Under the pieces are notes generated by a model, which saw nothing but the letters and a program-made list of their open reading frames with translations, was not told where the DNA came from and searched no databases. A program made the position numbers and the translations under genes. Shown here one piece after another: positions 18,648 through 27,952 of a DNA stretch of 64,000 bases (positions are counted from its first letter, which is position 1; each line of letters begins with the position of its first letter). Location: NCBI RefSeq assembly GCF_028288465.1, contig NZ_JAQBNR010000002.1, positions 93,168-157,167 of the forward strand, in the 5' to 3' direction. This DNA comes from Ferruginibacter sp. (lineage in GTDB: Bacteria > Bacteroidota > Bacteroidia > Chitinophagales > Chitinophagaceae).

Positions 18648-20181
18648 ATGAGAAACCATTCTTTAACTGCCTTGTTATTTCTGGCTGTATTATCTGCCGG
18701 ATTAACCAATCATTCATTTGCACAAACTGCTGGTCACAGGGCGACCGCTATTGAATCCACGTTTCCGGTTTTGGACCAGATAGTTAAAGCGTATGCAGAG
18801 AAGAATCATTTGCCGGGCTTTACTTTTGGGTTAGTGGTGGATGGCAGACTGGTGCATACTTACAGCCTGGGTTATACAGACATTGATAAAAAAACGCCGG
18901 TAACCACGCAGTCCGCTTTCAGGATTGCTTCCATGACAAAAAGTTTTACCGCGATGGCCATTTTAAAACTGCGGGATGAAGGTAAATTACAACTGGATGA
19001 TTTGGTAGAAAAGTATATTCCAGAGATGAAAGGCCAGCATTATCTTACTTCCGATGCGGCACCAGCTACCATCCGCAATTTGCTTACACATGCAGCAGGT
19101 TTCCCGGAAGATAATCCCTGGGGCGACCGGCAGCTGGCGGTTTCAGATAATGAAATGCTGGCCATGATAAAAAAAGGCATTTCTTTTTCCAACGTACCCG
19201 GTATTGCGTATGAATACAGCAATATGGGTTTTGCCATGCTGGGCTATATCATCAAAAAGGTATCCGGGCAAACGTATGAAAAATACATTACCAGCAATAT
19301 TTTGTTGCCGCTGGGAATGACGCATACTTACTGGAATTACAAAGAGGTGCCCCCAAGTCAGCTGGCACATGGCTACCGCTGGCTGAATGGCAACTGGTAG
19401 AACAACCTCTGCTCGGTGATGGAGCCTACGGTGCTATGGGCGGAATGATTACTACCATGGATGACTTTAGCAAATACCTGCAGTTGCACCTTGCAGCCTG
19501 GCCTCCCCGCAGTGACAAAGAAACCGGGCCAGTTAAAAGAAGCTCCCTTCGTGAAATGCACCATGCATGGACCTGGGCACATTTGACCCCAATTATACAT
19601 ACCCTTCCGGCCGTGGATGCCCTGTTTTACTGGCATACGGCTATGGCCTAAATTACACCAGAGATTGTGAGCAAAGAGTAATAGTTGGCCACAGTGGCGG
19701 CCTGCCGGGCTTTGGCAGCAACTGGCGGATATTGCCGGATTACGGAATTGGTGTAATCGCCTTCAGTAACCTTACCTATGCCCCTGCGAGTACTTTTAAT
19801 ATGCAGGCGATTGATACCATTATTAAACTCGCGAAATTGCAACCCATCCCGGTTCCGGTTTCGCCAGTTTTAAATGAAAGAAAAAACCAGTTGATAAAAT
19901 TGTTACCCCAATGGAATGATGCTGCGGCAACCGGCATTTTTGCCGTCAATTTTTTTATGGATTATTTTCCAGATGAACTTAAAAAAGAAGCAACGGCTAT
20001 ATTTGACGCGGCTGGTAACATAATACAGGTAGATGATTTTGTTGCAATCAATAACTTACGGGGATCATTTATAATGGAAGGAGAAAAAGCAAACATCCAG
20101 ATAAGCTTTACGCTGACGCCGGAAAATCCTGCACTGATACAGGAGTATCATATTAAGCTGGTGGAGAAAATCACAAAGTAA
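18648..20181 (+). pseudogene. Class C beta-lactamase-like serine hydrolase, two frameshifts
   Basis: One gene in three frames. Part 1 (18648-19400) has a signal peptide (NHSFAQT), the SxxK motif in RIASMTKSFTAM and YEYSNMGFAM as the YxN motif, and stops at YRWLNGNW. Restoring one G in TGGTAG near 19397 continues as VEQPLLGDGAYGAMGGM. A second restored G in TGGACC near 19568 joins REMHHAW to DLGTFDPNYTYPSGRGCPV and then VGHSGGLPGFGSNW, the HxG motif. Repaired, the protein would be about 511 residues, a periplasmic penicillin-binding-protein-like esterase or peptidase. Both breaks are loss of one G from a predicted GGG, so sequencing error is a real alternative to a true pseudogene. Confidence 0.85.
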
Positions 20182-20448
20182 CATTGAGCGAAACTACTGA
20201 AGCCTTTAGGAGAACAATACTTAACGTGTTGTAATATTAAAATCCTGAATGGATGAAATGGTAATAGATGATAAAGATAATAATCAACGTAACCCGGAAC
20301 GGGTGGCATTATCCTATGTATACAATGTTTACAATGCCACTTCTTCGGAGTTCTATTTTTATACATTTCAAAACTATAATAATAACAACCCTTCGGGTTT
20401 ATAATTTAAAGCAAATTGCTATACTCTTAATAGCACAACACATTATAC

Positions 20449-21180
20449 TTAATCATTTTTTGGCACGGCAGTGCCTGGTACAAAATTTAAAAATGAATTA
20501 AAGGAAGCACTGTACTTTTTTGTGTCAACCTTAAAATAAAAAGCGCCCTTTTTTGAATTCAGTTTGTCTTTGTCTTTTAATTTAACCAGCAGTTTTGTAG
20601 ATAACAATTTGCGGTTAAAATTGCCTTTGTCAAATTCCGTATTGTAGACGGCTTGGTACAAATGCTGCAGTTGTGGCATGGTAAATTTATCCGGTAATAA
20701 TTCAAACAGCAATGGATGCAGCGCCGCTTTGTAACGCAGTTTTTCTTTGGCCAGTTCCACCATTTTGTTATGGTCAAAAATCAGGTCAGGTAATTCGTTG
20801 ATGGGGAACCAGGCCGGGTGATAATCTTCATTGATCTGCTGCCTGTATTTTTGAATGTCAATTAAGGCGAAATAAGCAACTGATATGGTACGTTCCATTG
20901 TGTCGCGGTCTGGTTCGGCAAACGTATTCAACTGTTCCATGTACACGCCATCAAGGCCGGTCAGTTCTTTCAACACCCTTACAGCGGCGCCTTCAGCACT
21001 TTCATTCTCACCAACAAATCCACCTACCAGGCTCCACTGTCCTTTGTAGGGTTCAAAACTTCTTTGGATTACAAGCAGTTTCAAATCCTGCCCGTCGTAT
21101 CCGAAAATGATACAATCCACGGCAAATAAAAATCGCTTTTGTTGAGCATATCTTCGCATAGCAATCAAATCTTGTTTCAA
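20449..21180 (-). CDS. araR: NUDIX-family transcriptional regulator of L-arabinose use (AraR type)
   Basis: A 243-residue protein with an N-terminal Nudix fold (about 15-150) and a C-terminal winged-helix region (about 160-235), the layout of the NrtR/AraR regulators. The Nudix box GFVGENESAEGAAV-RVLKELTGL keeps the first Gly and Glu but has Val and Leu where the metal-binding Glu of REUxEE should be, so hydrolysis is unlikely and the domain probably senses a ligand. In Bacteroides a NUDIX protein named AraR represses arabinose genes and responds to L-arabinose; the position next to the transporter and araA, araD and araB supports the same role. The symbol rests on context and family, not on alignment. 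Confidence 0.8.
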   Translation of the reverse strand: MKQDLIAMRRYAQQKRFLFAVDCIIFGYDGQDLKLLVIQRSFEPYKGQWSLVGGFVGENESAEGAAVRVLKELTGLDGVYMEQLNTFAEPDRDTMERTISVAYFALIDIQKYRQQINEDYHPAWFPINELPDLIFDHNKMVELAKEKLRYKAALHPLLFELLPDKFTMPQLQHLYQAVYNTEFDKGNFNRKLLSTKLLVKLKDKDKLNSKKGAFYFKVDTKKYSASFNSFLNFVPGTAVPKND

Positions 21181-21304
21181 ACTGGCAACTAATTTAATTC
21201 CATTTTATTAAAAATGAAACAGTAAAAAAAAGGGTGTCGCTCTTCAGTAAAAAATTGGATGAAAATACAAATACTATTCAAATGGCGCCGCACTATGTAC
21301 AAGG

Positions 21305-21362
21305 GTACAAGAGTGCGACGCCAATGAAGCTTATTTGAAATACTAAAGCCAGGACAAAAAAT
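21305..21362 (+). repeat. Dispersed intergenic repeat, subfamily A, copy 1
   Basis: Starts GTACAAGAGTGCG, continues ACGCCAATGAAGC, then 17 variable bases and GCCAGGACAAAAAATG. It lies between the symporter stop and the araR start. A second GTAC (21297-21300) sits just upstream. The other subfamily A copies start at 27836 and 40061. Confidence 0.75.
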
Positions 21363-21381
21363 GCTTTAGTAACTTTTTATT

Positions 21382-23073
21382 TTACCAGAACTTAACGTAC
21401 AAAGCTGCGATGATCAGCAACGTGATTACAATCAGCGCTGTGGTTTGCGGCTTTAACTTAAACATTTCTGTATCCAGTTCGAATGCTTTCGGATTTACTT
21501 TTGGTCCGGCAAAGCTGATGGCAATCATGGTGATCATGGTGAACAAAAATGACAAGCCCATGCAAATATGGAACGGAATTTCGAAGCCACCTTTACCGTT
21601 TGGATATGCGGTGTAAAAGAAGGTATCGTTACCAAATATAGCTGGTGCAAATTCATTGAATAATACAGATAATAAAAAGCCCATCAATACACCGGTGATG
21701 GCCGCAGTACCGGTGGTGCGTTTCCAGAACATACCTAAAAAGAACATGGCGAAAACACCCGGGCTGATGAAGCCGGTATATTTTTGAATGTAGGTAAAAC
21801 CACCCACGCCACCAATGCCTAATAAATCATTCCAGGTAAATAATACGGCCAATATCATCGCTGCGAATACAGCGATTCTTCCGGTGTAGACCTGCTTGCG
21901 TTCATCCGCATCTTTCTGGAAATATTTTTTATGAATATCCAATGTATAAATGGTGGAAATACTATTTACTTTACCAGCCAGCGATGCAACGATAGCTGCT
22001 GTTAAGGCAGCTACTGATAATCCTTTTAAACCGGTTGGTAAAAAGGTTAACACGGCTGAGTAAGCACCATCTTTTCCGCCTGCCAGCTGTGGTAAGTGGT
22101 TTCCTTTGTACAAAACAAATGCGGCGATACCAGGCAACATTACGATCAACGGCATAAACAATTTAAGGATACCGGCGAATAAAATACCGGTACGTGCTGT
22201 CTGTAAATCCGCACCCAGTGCACGTTGTGTGATGTACTGGTTACAACCCCAGTAGTTTAAATTGATGATCCAGATACCTGCAGCGTAAGAAAGCAGGCCC
22301 GGGAAAGTAAGGTACTTATTGATATCATTTTGTGAAGAGGCAGCTGTTGGTTTTGGAATAATCATTTTAAAATGCTCCGGCGCTTCATGCAATAAAACTT
22401 TAAATCCGGCAATGGCATTCTGGCCCACTCCAAAATATTCTCCCACTGTTGTAAGGGCTATATACGTAGTAACCAAACCGCCAATAATTAATACAGCCAC
22501 CTGTATTACATCGGTATAAGCTACTACCTTCATACCGCCCAACGATATCAGCAATGCAAAGATGGAAAGGCCGACCATAATGTAGTGCAGGTATCCGCCG
22601 CCGGCGATACCATTGATGGCTACTGCTCCTAAATATAAGATGGAAGTAAGGTTTACAAATACATATAAAAACAACCAAAACACTGCCATGATCAGCGCCA
22701 CGGATTCGTTATACCGCGTCTTTAAAAACTGTGGCATGGTATAAATATGGTTCTTCAGGTAAACCGGGATAAACCACACCGCCACAATAATCAGTGCGAT
22801 CGCTGCGAGCCACTCATACGCTGCAACAGCAATACCTAAAAAGAACCCTTCACCGCTCATACCGATAAACTGTTCTGCGGAGATATTGGATGCAATCAGG
22901 GAGGCGCCGATGGCCCACCAGGTAAGCGTTCCTTCTGCCAAAAAATAGGCTTTGGCATCGTGTTCATTTTTTTTACGTTTACGGTAAATAGTATAACCGT
23001 AGCCAGCCACAATTATAAAGTAAACAATGAATACAACGTAATCGGCAAAAGCAAGGTTCTTATTCATAAGCAA
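21382..23073 (-). CDS. Sodium:solute symporter (SSS family), probable L-arabinose transporter
   Basis: A 563-residue inner-membrane protein with about 14 hydrophobic segments. The N-terminus holds FADYVVFIVYFIIVAGYGY and the SSS signature region LIASNISAEQFIGMSGEGFFLG, as in sodium/sugar symporters of the vSGLT type. It probably brings L-arabinose into the cytoplasm with sodium; the substrate is inferred from its place directly after araA (52-base gap) and before araR. An internal start at 23067 (MNKNLAF) is equally possible. Confidence 0.9.
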   Translation of the reverse strand: MLMNKNLAFADYVVFIVYFIIVAGYGYTIYRKRKKNEHDAKAYFLAEGTLTWWAIGASLIASNISAEQFIGMSGEGFFLGIAVAAYEWLAAIALIIVAVWFIPVYLKNHIYTMPQFLKTRYNESVALIMAVFWLFLYVFVNLTSILYLGAVAINGIAGGGYLHYIMVGLSIFALLISLGGMKVVAYTDVIQVAVLIIGGLVTTYIALTTVGEYFGVGQNAIAGFKVLLHEAPEHFKMIIPKPTAASSQNDINKYLTFPGLLSYAAGIWIINLNYWGCNQYITQRALGADLQTARTGILFAGILKLFMPLIVMLPGIAAFVLYKGNHLPQLAGGKDGAYSAVLTFLPTGLKGLSVAALTAAIVASLAGKVNSISTIYTLDIHKKYFQKDADERKQVYTGRIAVFAAMILAVLFTWNDLLGIGGVGGFTYIQKYTGFISPGVFAMFFLGMFWKRTTGTAAITGVLMGFLLSVLFNEFAPAIFGNDTFFYTAYPNGKGGFEIPFHICMGLSFLFTMITMIAISFAGPKVNPKAFELDTEMFKLKPQTTALIVITLLIIAALYVKFW

Positions 23074-23125
23074 GCAAGTTTGATTGTTTTAAGGAGCATT
23101 AAATTTTAGAATTGTAATGATAAGA

Positions 23126-24625
23126 TTATTTATTGATTTGGTAAAACACTTCGTTCCACCGCAGCTCATTTTTAAACTGGTAGAGACTAGTATCTTTTCC
23201 TATTAATGTAAATTCTATACCGGCCATATCCGCAAAGTCCTGTAAGTGCGTGGCTGTTAAATTCTGGCTGTATCCAGTATGGTGTGCACCGCCCGCCAGT
23301 ATCCACGCCGCACAACCTGTTTTCATGTCGGGCAATGGTTTCCATAAAACCCTTGCTACCGGTAGTTTTGGCAAATCATGCAACGGCACTACCGCCTCTA
23401 CTTCATTTACCAGCAAACGGAAGCGGTTGCCCATATCAATTAAAGAAGCATTCAATGCCGGACCGCCGCCTGCATTAAATACCAGTCTAACCGGGTCGGC
23501 TTTTCCACCAATCCCCAGCGGATGAATCTGGCAGCTTGGTTTGCCATGCGCAATCGACGGGCAAATTTCCAACATATGAGAACCCAGCACCATCGGATTT
23601 TCCGGATCAAAATGATAGGTATAATCTTCCATAAAAGAATTGCCACCGGGTAAGCCACTGCCCATTACTTTCATGGCTCTTACCAGTGCAGATGTTTTCC
23701 AGTCACCTTCGCCGGCGAAACCGTAACCATCGGCCATCAGCCTTTGTGCAGCAATACCGGGCAATTGTGTCATACCATGCAGGTCTTCAAATGTATCTGT
23801 AAACCCTTTGTAATTGCCTGCTTCCAAAAAGGTACGCAGGCCGATTTCTATCTTAGCGGCATCTCTTAACGAACTGTATTGTGCGCCACCTTTCAGCAGC
23901 GACGGTACCAGTGTATACGATGCTTCATATTCTTCAATCAGGCTGTCAATAGACGCATCTGTTGTTTCATTGATCACTTTAACCAGGTCACCGATACCAT
24001 GTGTGTTTACCGCATATCCAAACTTGTATTCCGCTTCCACTTTATCACCATCTGTTACTGCCACAAAACGCATGTTGTCGCCAAAGCGGACAAATTTAGC
24101 ACCCTGCCAGTCGTTCCATCCTGCTGCTGCACGGCTGAAGGTATTCAGTTCTTCCAGCACTTCCGGATCCTGCCAGTGACCAACTACTACCTTCCTGTTT
24201 TTGCGCATGCGACTTACCATAAAACCAAATTCACGGTCGCCGTGTGCACTCTGGTTCAGGTTCATAAAGTCCATGTCAATGTCGTTCCATGGAATGTCGC
24301 GGTTGAATTGCGTATGCAAATGGCACAATGGTTTTTGCAAAATTTTCAATCCGCCGATCCACATTTTAGCAGGCGAAAAAGTATGCATCCAGGCAATGAT
24401 GCCGATGCAATTTTTTGTGGTGTTGGCCTGTTCGCAAATGCTGTAAATTTCTTCCGTGCTTTTAACCGTAGGTTTAAATACCACCCGTACCGGTATTTGT
24501 TTGGCATCGTTTAATGAGGCTGCAATGATGGTAGAATGTTCCGCCACTTTCTTCAAGGTTTCCTCTCCGTATAAATGCTGGCTGCCGGTTACAAACCAAA
24601 CTTCAAATTCTTTTAAGTTTATCAT
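23126..24625 (-). CDS. araA: L-arabinose isomerase
   Basis: Cytoplasmic, manganese-dependent enzyme that converts L-arabinose to L-ribulose, the first catabolic step. The 499-residue length is standard. Signature stretches are [17 protein letters not shown] at the N-terminus, [38 protein letters not shown] and [17 protein letters not shown]. The substrate and metal Glu/His residues lie in the last two and in [22 protein letters not shown]. It is encoded between the GH127 gene and the symporter, all on the minus strand. Confidence 0.97.
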   Translation of the reverse strand: MINLKEFEVWFVTGSQHLYGEETLKKVAEHSTIIAASLNDAKQIPVRVVFKPTVKSTEEIYSICEQANTTKNCIGIIAWMHTFSPAKMWIGGLKILQKPLCHLHTQFNRDIPWNDIDMDFMNLNQSAHGDREFGFMVSRMRKNRKVVVGHWQDPEVLEELNTFSRAAAGWNDWQGAKFVRFGDNMRFVAVTDGDKVEAEYKFGYAVNTHGIGDLVKVINETTDASIDSLIEEYEASYTLVPSLLKGGAQYSSLRDAAKIEIGLRTFLEAGNYKGFTDTFEDLHGMTQLPGIAAQRLMADGYGFAGEGDWKTSALVRAMKVMGSGLPGGNSFMEDYTYHFDPENPMVLGSHMLEICPSIAHGKPSCQIHPLGIGGKADPVRLVFNAGGGPALNASLIDMGNRFRLLVNEVEAVVPLHDLPKLPVARVLWKPLPDMKTGCAAWILAGGAHHTGYSQNLTATHLQDFADMAGIEFTLIGKDTSLYQFKNELRWNEVFYQINK

Positions 24626-24690
24626 GTCGTTATGTTTTTGCCATTAGGCGTTAGGACGTGTTATTATTTTTTGCCGTTGATGCGTTTTAT

Positions 24691-24743
24691 TATTTTACCA
24701 GCTGAAGTACATAGCACAGCATCGTTGTGTCACTCACTTGTAC
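24691..24743 (-). repeat. Dispersed intergenic repeat, subfamily B, copy 1
   Basis: Read on the minus strand it starts GTACAAGTGAGTGACAC, continues AACGATGC, then about 16 variable bases and GCTGGTAAAATA. It lies between the GH127 stop and the araA start. Related B copies are at 41498-41551 and 52270-52326. Confidence 0.75.
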
Positions 24744-24784
24744 TGTTTCAGCTTTTTTGAACTTTTATTATGTTTTGCAGTCGC

Positions 24785-24906
24785 GGTCGGCACCGAAGGT
24801 CAGACGGCATTTTATTCTCTTTCAATAAACAGTCTGACCCGCGGTGCCAGCCGTTGCAAAATAGACAAGCGGTCTGACCTTCGGTACCGACCGCTTGTCT
24901 ATTTTG
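24785..24906. repeat. Three-copy palindromic cluster with competing hairpins between GH127 and araA
   Basis: A 21-base motif occurs three times: A at 24785-24805 (GGTCGGCACCGAAGG + TCAGAC), B inverted at 24832-24852 and C inverted at 24872-24892. A and C are inverted copies differing at one base; A and B pair less well. C is also framed by a perfect 18-base inverted repeat, 24857-24874 with 24889-24906 (CAAAATAGACAAGCGGTC and its complement), with a 14-base loop. The hairpin includes the GH127 stop codon. The C-frame hairpin, A-B and A-C pairings exclude one another, which is the form expected of an attenuator or an mRNA-processing site, though a mobile palindromic element fits too. Confidence 0.7.
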
Positions 24907-26902
24907 ACAGCACCTCAATATCTGTTACCTGTGTTGGAAACCATACCGTCATTTCACCCTTGCCGCGGTTGGCCCAGCTGTAATAAGGTATTGCCATAAA
25001 AGGTTGTTTTACGGTAGCAATATTTTCACTGCTGTTGATGACAATTGCCGGTACATCTGATTTTAACACCATTACACCATTCAATAATTCAGGTTTAAAT
25101 TCTGTTGTAAATGCGGCACTATTTGGCATGATGATATTGCCTGCTTTTCCATTGTTGTCTTTCCATTCTGCACAATACATCAGCGGACCACGTTGCAATG
25201 CTACCTTACCAATATCTTCTTTTAGTTTTTCATTGGCTACTACTCTTCTTACTTCCATCGGCAGGTTTACTTCTACCTTATCATTCTTTTTCCAGGTTCT
25301 TTTGATGGTGGCGTAACCGTTTGTGATTGTATAATCTACCACAGCGCCGTTTACTTTTATTACCGGCTTTTCGGCAGACTCGCCCTGAAACTGGTATAGT
25401 GTTGAAGGCACGGCTTTGTTTTGTGCCCATCCCGGAATACGTACCAGCAAATTGAATGCTGCTGCTGCTTTTGGGTTAATAGTAAAAGTCAAACCACCAT
25501 CCCACGGGTAATTATTTGTTTGAACTACCTGCACCGGTTTGTTGCGAACAGACAAATCAGCACTGCTGTTAATGAATAAATTGATGTATAAATTATCTTC
25601 ATTTACTGCATACATATAACCTGGTATAGAAGGTATTAAACGGGCCAGGTTAGTCGGGCAGCAGGAGCATTCGAACCAGCCGGAACGGGTGGCTTCCAGC
25701 TGCGGAAATGTGAAGCTGTTCCTGATCTGCATGGCATTGGTATAAAAGAAAGATTTTCCATCCAAACCAACGCCGGAAATCAAACCATTGTACAAAGATT
25801 TTTCCAGTATGTCCATGTATTTTGAATCACCGTGTAGTAAGAACATCCTGTAGTTCCAATACACCAAAGCGATGGCAGCGCAGGTTTCATTGTAGGCAGT
25901 AGCATTGGGCAATTCATAATTGCCCCCGTATCTTTCACCATCGCCAACAGCACCTACACTTCCCTGTACATACATTTTTTTGTCTACTACATTATTCCAT
26001 ATTTTATCAATGGCTCTAAGTAAACTATCATCACCGGTTAATGCGGCGATGTCTGCCACTGCACTATATAAATACCCTGCACGTACGGCATGTCCTTCTG
26101 CTTCTTCCTGGTCAACTACCGGAGTGTTGTCCTGCCAGTAAGAACCGTTTTTCCATTCATCTTTACTGGTAGAATCATAGCCTTTGTAATGGCCGCGTTC
26201 TTCAATAAAAAATTTAGCGGTGTTTAAATATTCTTTTTTGCCGGTAAGGCGATATAATTTCACCAAACCCATTTCAACAATTTCATGTCCTGGTGCAACA
26301 TGTAATTTACCCGGACCAAAAACACTGCAAACGAGGTCTGCATTTTTGATGGCGATGTCGAACAGGTTTCTTTTTTTAGTAGCCATAAAATGAGCTGCAG
26401 CTGCTTCATACAAATGACCGGAGTTGTATAACTCATGACTCAGCTCTCTTTCTTTTTCCCATCTTTCTTTACCAGACCAGGCATGTGGATGCGAGGGATC
26501 GATGGTACGTGCAGTGTACAGGTAGCCATCGGGCTCCTGTGCTTTACCGATAATAACAATCAGCGAATCCAGGTATGCGGCGAGCTTTGGATCAGGATGC
26601 GTAGCCAGTGAAAAAGAGGCACCTTCCAGTGTTTTATAAATATCGGTATCATCAAAAGGAAAGGTAGTACAGAACTTGCCGCTTTTTTGGGCAGCCATTA
26701 CAAAGTTCTTTACACGACCGGTGCTTTCGCAACGTGCAAAAGAAGCAGGAATGGTAACAGTTCTGTTGATTTCAATTCTTGGTAACCAAAAATTGTCAGA
26801 CAGTCTTACCTGTGTAAAAGGCACGGCCTGTATGGGATAATCTTTCTGCTGGGCGAACAGGTAACCCGGAGAAATCATTAATAAAAGGAGGATCTTTTTC
26901 AT
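24899..26902 (-). CDS. Beta-L-arabinofuranosidase, GH127 (DUF1680)
   Basis: A 667-residue secreted enzyme (signal peptide MKKILLLLMISPGYLFAQ). The GH127 (alpha/alpha)6 barrel starts with VPFTQVRLSDNFWLPRIEIN. The zinc-cysteine active site is visible: a Glu in NETCAAIA (about residue 338) and the Cys cluster in FECSCCPTN (about 409-413), where one Cys is the nucleophile in characterised members. The enzyme removes beta-linked L-arabinofuranose, known from hydroxyproline-linked plant glycans and some arabinan side chains. Its place between araD and araA ties it to the arabinose regulon. Confidence 0.93.
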   Translation of the reverse strand: MKKILLLLMISPGYLFAQQKDYPIQAVPFTQVRLSDNFWLPRIEINRTVTIPASFARCESTGRVKNFVMAAQKSGKFCTTFPFDDTDIYKTLEGASFSLATHPDPKLAAYLDSLIVIIGKAQEPDGYLYTARTIDPSHPHAWSGKERWEKERELSHELYNSGHLYEAAAAHFMATKKRNLFDIAIKNADLVCSVFGPGKLHVAPGHEIVEMGLVKLYRLTGKKEYLNTAKFFIEERGHYKGYDSTSKDEWKNGSYWQDNTPVVDQEEAEGHAVRAGYLYSAVADIAALTGDDSLLRAIDKIWNNVVDKKMYVQGSVGAVGDGERYGGNYELPNATAYNETCAAIALVYWNYRMFLLHGDSKYMDILEKSLYNGLISGVGLDGKSFFYTNAMQIRNSFTFPQLEATRSGWFECSCCPTNLARLIPSIPGYMYAVNEDNLYINLFINSSADLSVRNKPVQVVQTNNYPWDGGLTFTINPKAAAAFNLLVRIPGWAQNKAVPSTLYQFQGESAEKPVIKVNGAVVDYTITNGYATIKRTWKKNDKVEVNLPMEVRRVVANEKLKEDIGKVALQRGPLMYCAEWKDNNGKAGNIIMPNSAAFTTEFKPELLNGVMVLKSDVPAIVINSSENIATVKQPFMAIPYYSWANRGKGEMTVWFPTQVTDIEVLSK

Positions 26903-26962
26903 ATGCTTTTCGTTTATTAAATGTAGGAATCGTTTAAATTTTGAATGGCTGATATCTCCTTC

Positions 26963-27661
26963 CTATTGCCCGTAATAACTGTCCGGCCCGTGTTTGCGCT
27001 CGAAATGTTTTTTAATCAATGCGTCTTTTAGCTTCGGCGCTTTCGGATTGATCTGTTCTGTCAGCAAGGCCATTTGGGCAATGCATTCGAGTACGGCACT
27101 GTTGTACACAGCTTTCTCCGGCGTTTTACCCCAGGTGAATGGCGCATGATTTCCTACCAGTATCATTTCTATATCTTCATAACTCAGCCCCTTGTCTTTT
27201 AATTCGTTCATTATCTGGAAACCGGTTTCATACTCATAATTTCCCTTGATCATTTCATCATTCATCGGTGGTGCGCAAGGAATGTCAACCGTGTTATGAT
27301 CGGCATGCGTGGTACCAAAAATAGGTATGCAGCGCTGGCTTTGCGCCCAGGCTGTTGCGTAGGTAGAATGGGTATGAACAATGCCACCGGTATTAGCCCA
27401 ATGTTTATACAATACAGCATGCGTTTGTGTATCAGACGAAGGACGTAAATCGCCCTGTACCGTTTTACCTTCAAAATCAACAATCACCATTTTATCAGGT
27501 GATAAATCTTCATATGGTACACCGCTTGGTTTGATGGCAAAAACGCCGAGGCTTCTGTCTGCAGCACTTACGTTACCAAATGTAAATAAAACCAATCCCA
27601 GTTTCGGCAATTGCATGTTGGCATCGTAAGCCGATTGTTGTATTGCAAGATATTTGCTCAT
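26963..27661 (-). CDS. araD: L-ribulose-5-phosphate 4-epimerase
   Basis: A 232-residue cytoplasmic class II aldolase-like, zinc-dependent epimerase producing D-xylulose 5-phosphate. Metal ligands are the two His in GIVHTHSTYATAW (about residues 94 and 96) and the His in LVGNHAPFTWG (about 172). The N-terminal LVLFTFGNVSAADR, the phosphate-binding KPSGVPYEDL and the C-terminal KHGPDSYYGQ are typical of AraD/UlaF proteins. It lies between araB and the GH127 gene. Confidence 0.96.
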   Translation of the reverse strand: MSKYLAIQQSAYDANMQLPKLGLVLFTFGNVSAADRSLGVFAIKPSGVPYEDLSPDKMVIVDFEGKTVQGDLRPSSDTQTHAVLYKHWANTGGIVHTHSTYATAWAQSQRCIPIFGTTHADHNTVDIPCAPPMNDEMIKGNYEYETGFQIMNELKDKGLSYEDIEMILVGNHAPFTWGKTPEKAVYNSAVLECIAQMALLTEQINPKAPKLKDALIKKHFERKHGPDSYYGQ

Positions 27662-27835
27662 GTTGCTTTTTTATTATTCAGAATGCCCTGCCCGAAAAAG
27701 TGCCCAAAGTTATTTCAATCGCTTAAAGCAGTTAGCCGGTTCAAATCATTCGTTATTCATTTTTAATCATTCAACCTGCGGTCAATGCATTTTGATGAAT
27801 GCTATTCGTGTTCGTTGTTGCTCAAAGTTTTTAAT

Positions 27836-27895
27836 GTACAAGAGTGCGACGCCAATGAAGCATCATTGAAAAACAACTGCCCGGTACAAAAAATA
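27836..27895 (+). repeat. Dispersed intergenic repeat, subfamily A, copy 2
   Basis: Starts GTACAAGAGTGCG and continues ACGCCAATGAAGC, identical to the copy at 21305 over the first 26 bases, then 17 variable bases and GCCCGGTACAAAAAATA. It lies in the 291-base gap between araB and araD, which otherwise shows no feature. Confidence 0.75.
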
Positions 27896-27952
27896 TTGCC
27901 AAAATTTGAAAACGACTTCGCACTCAGTAATTATCAATTATCCTTTAATAAA

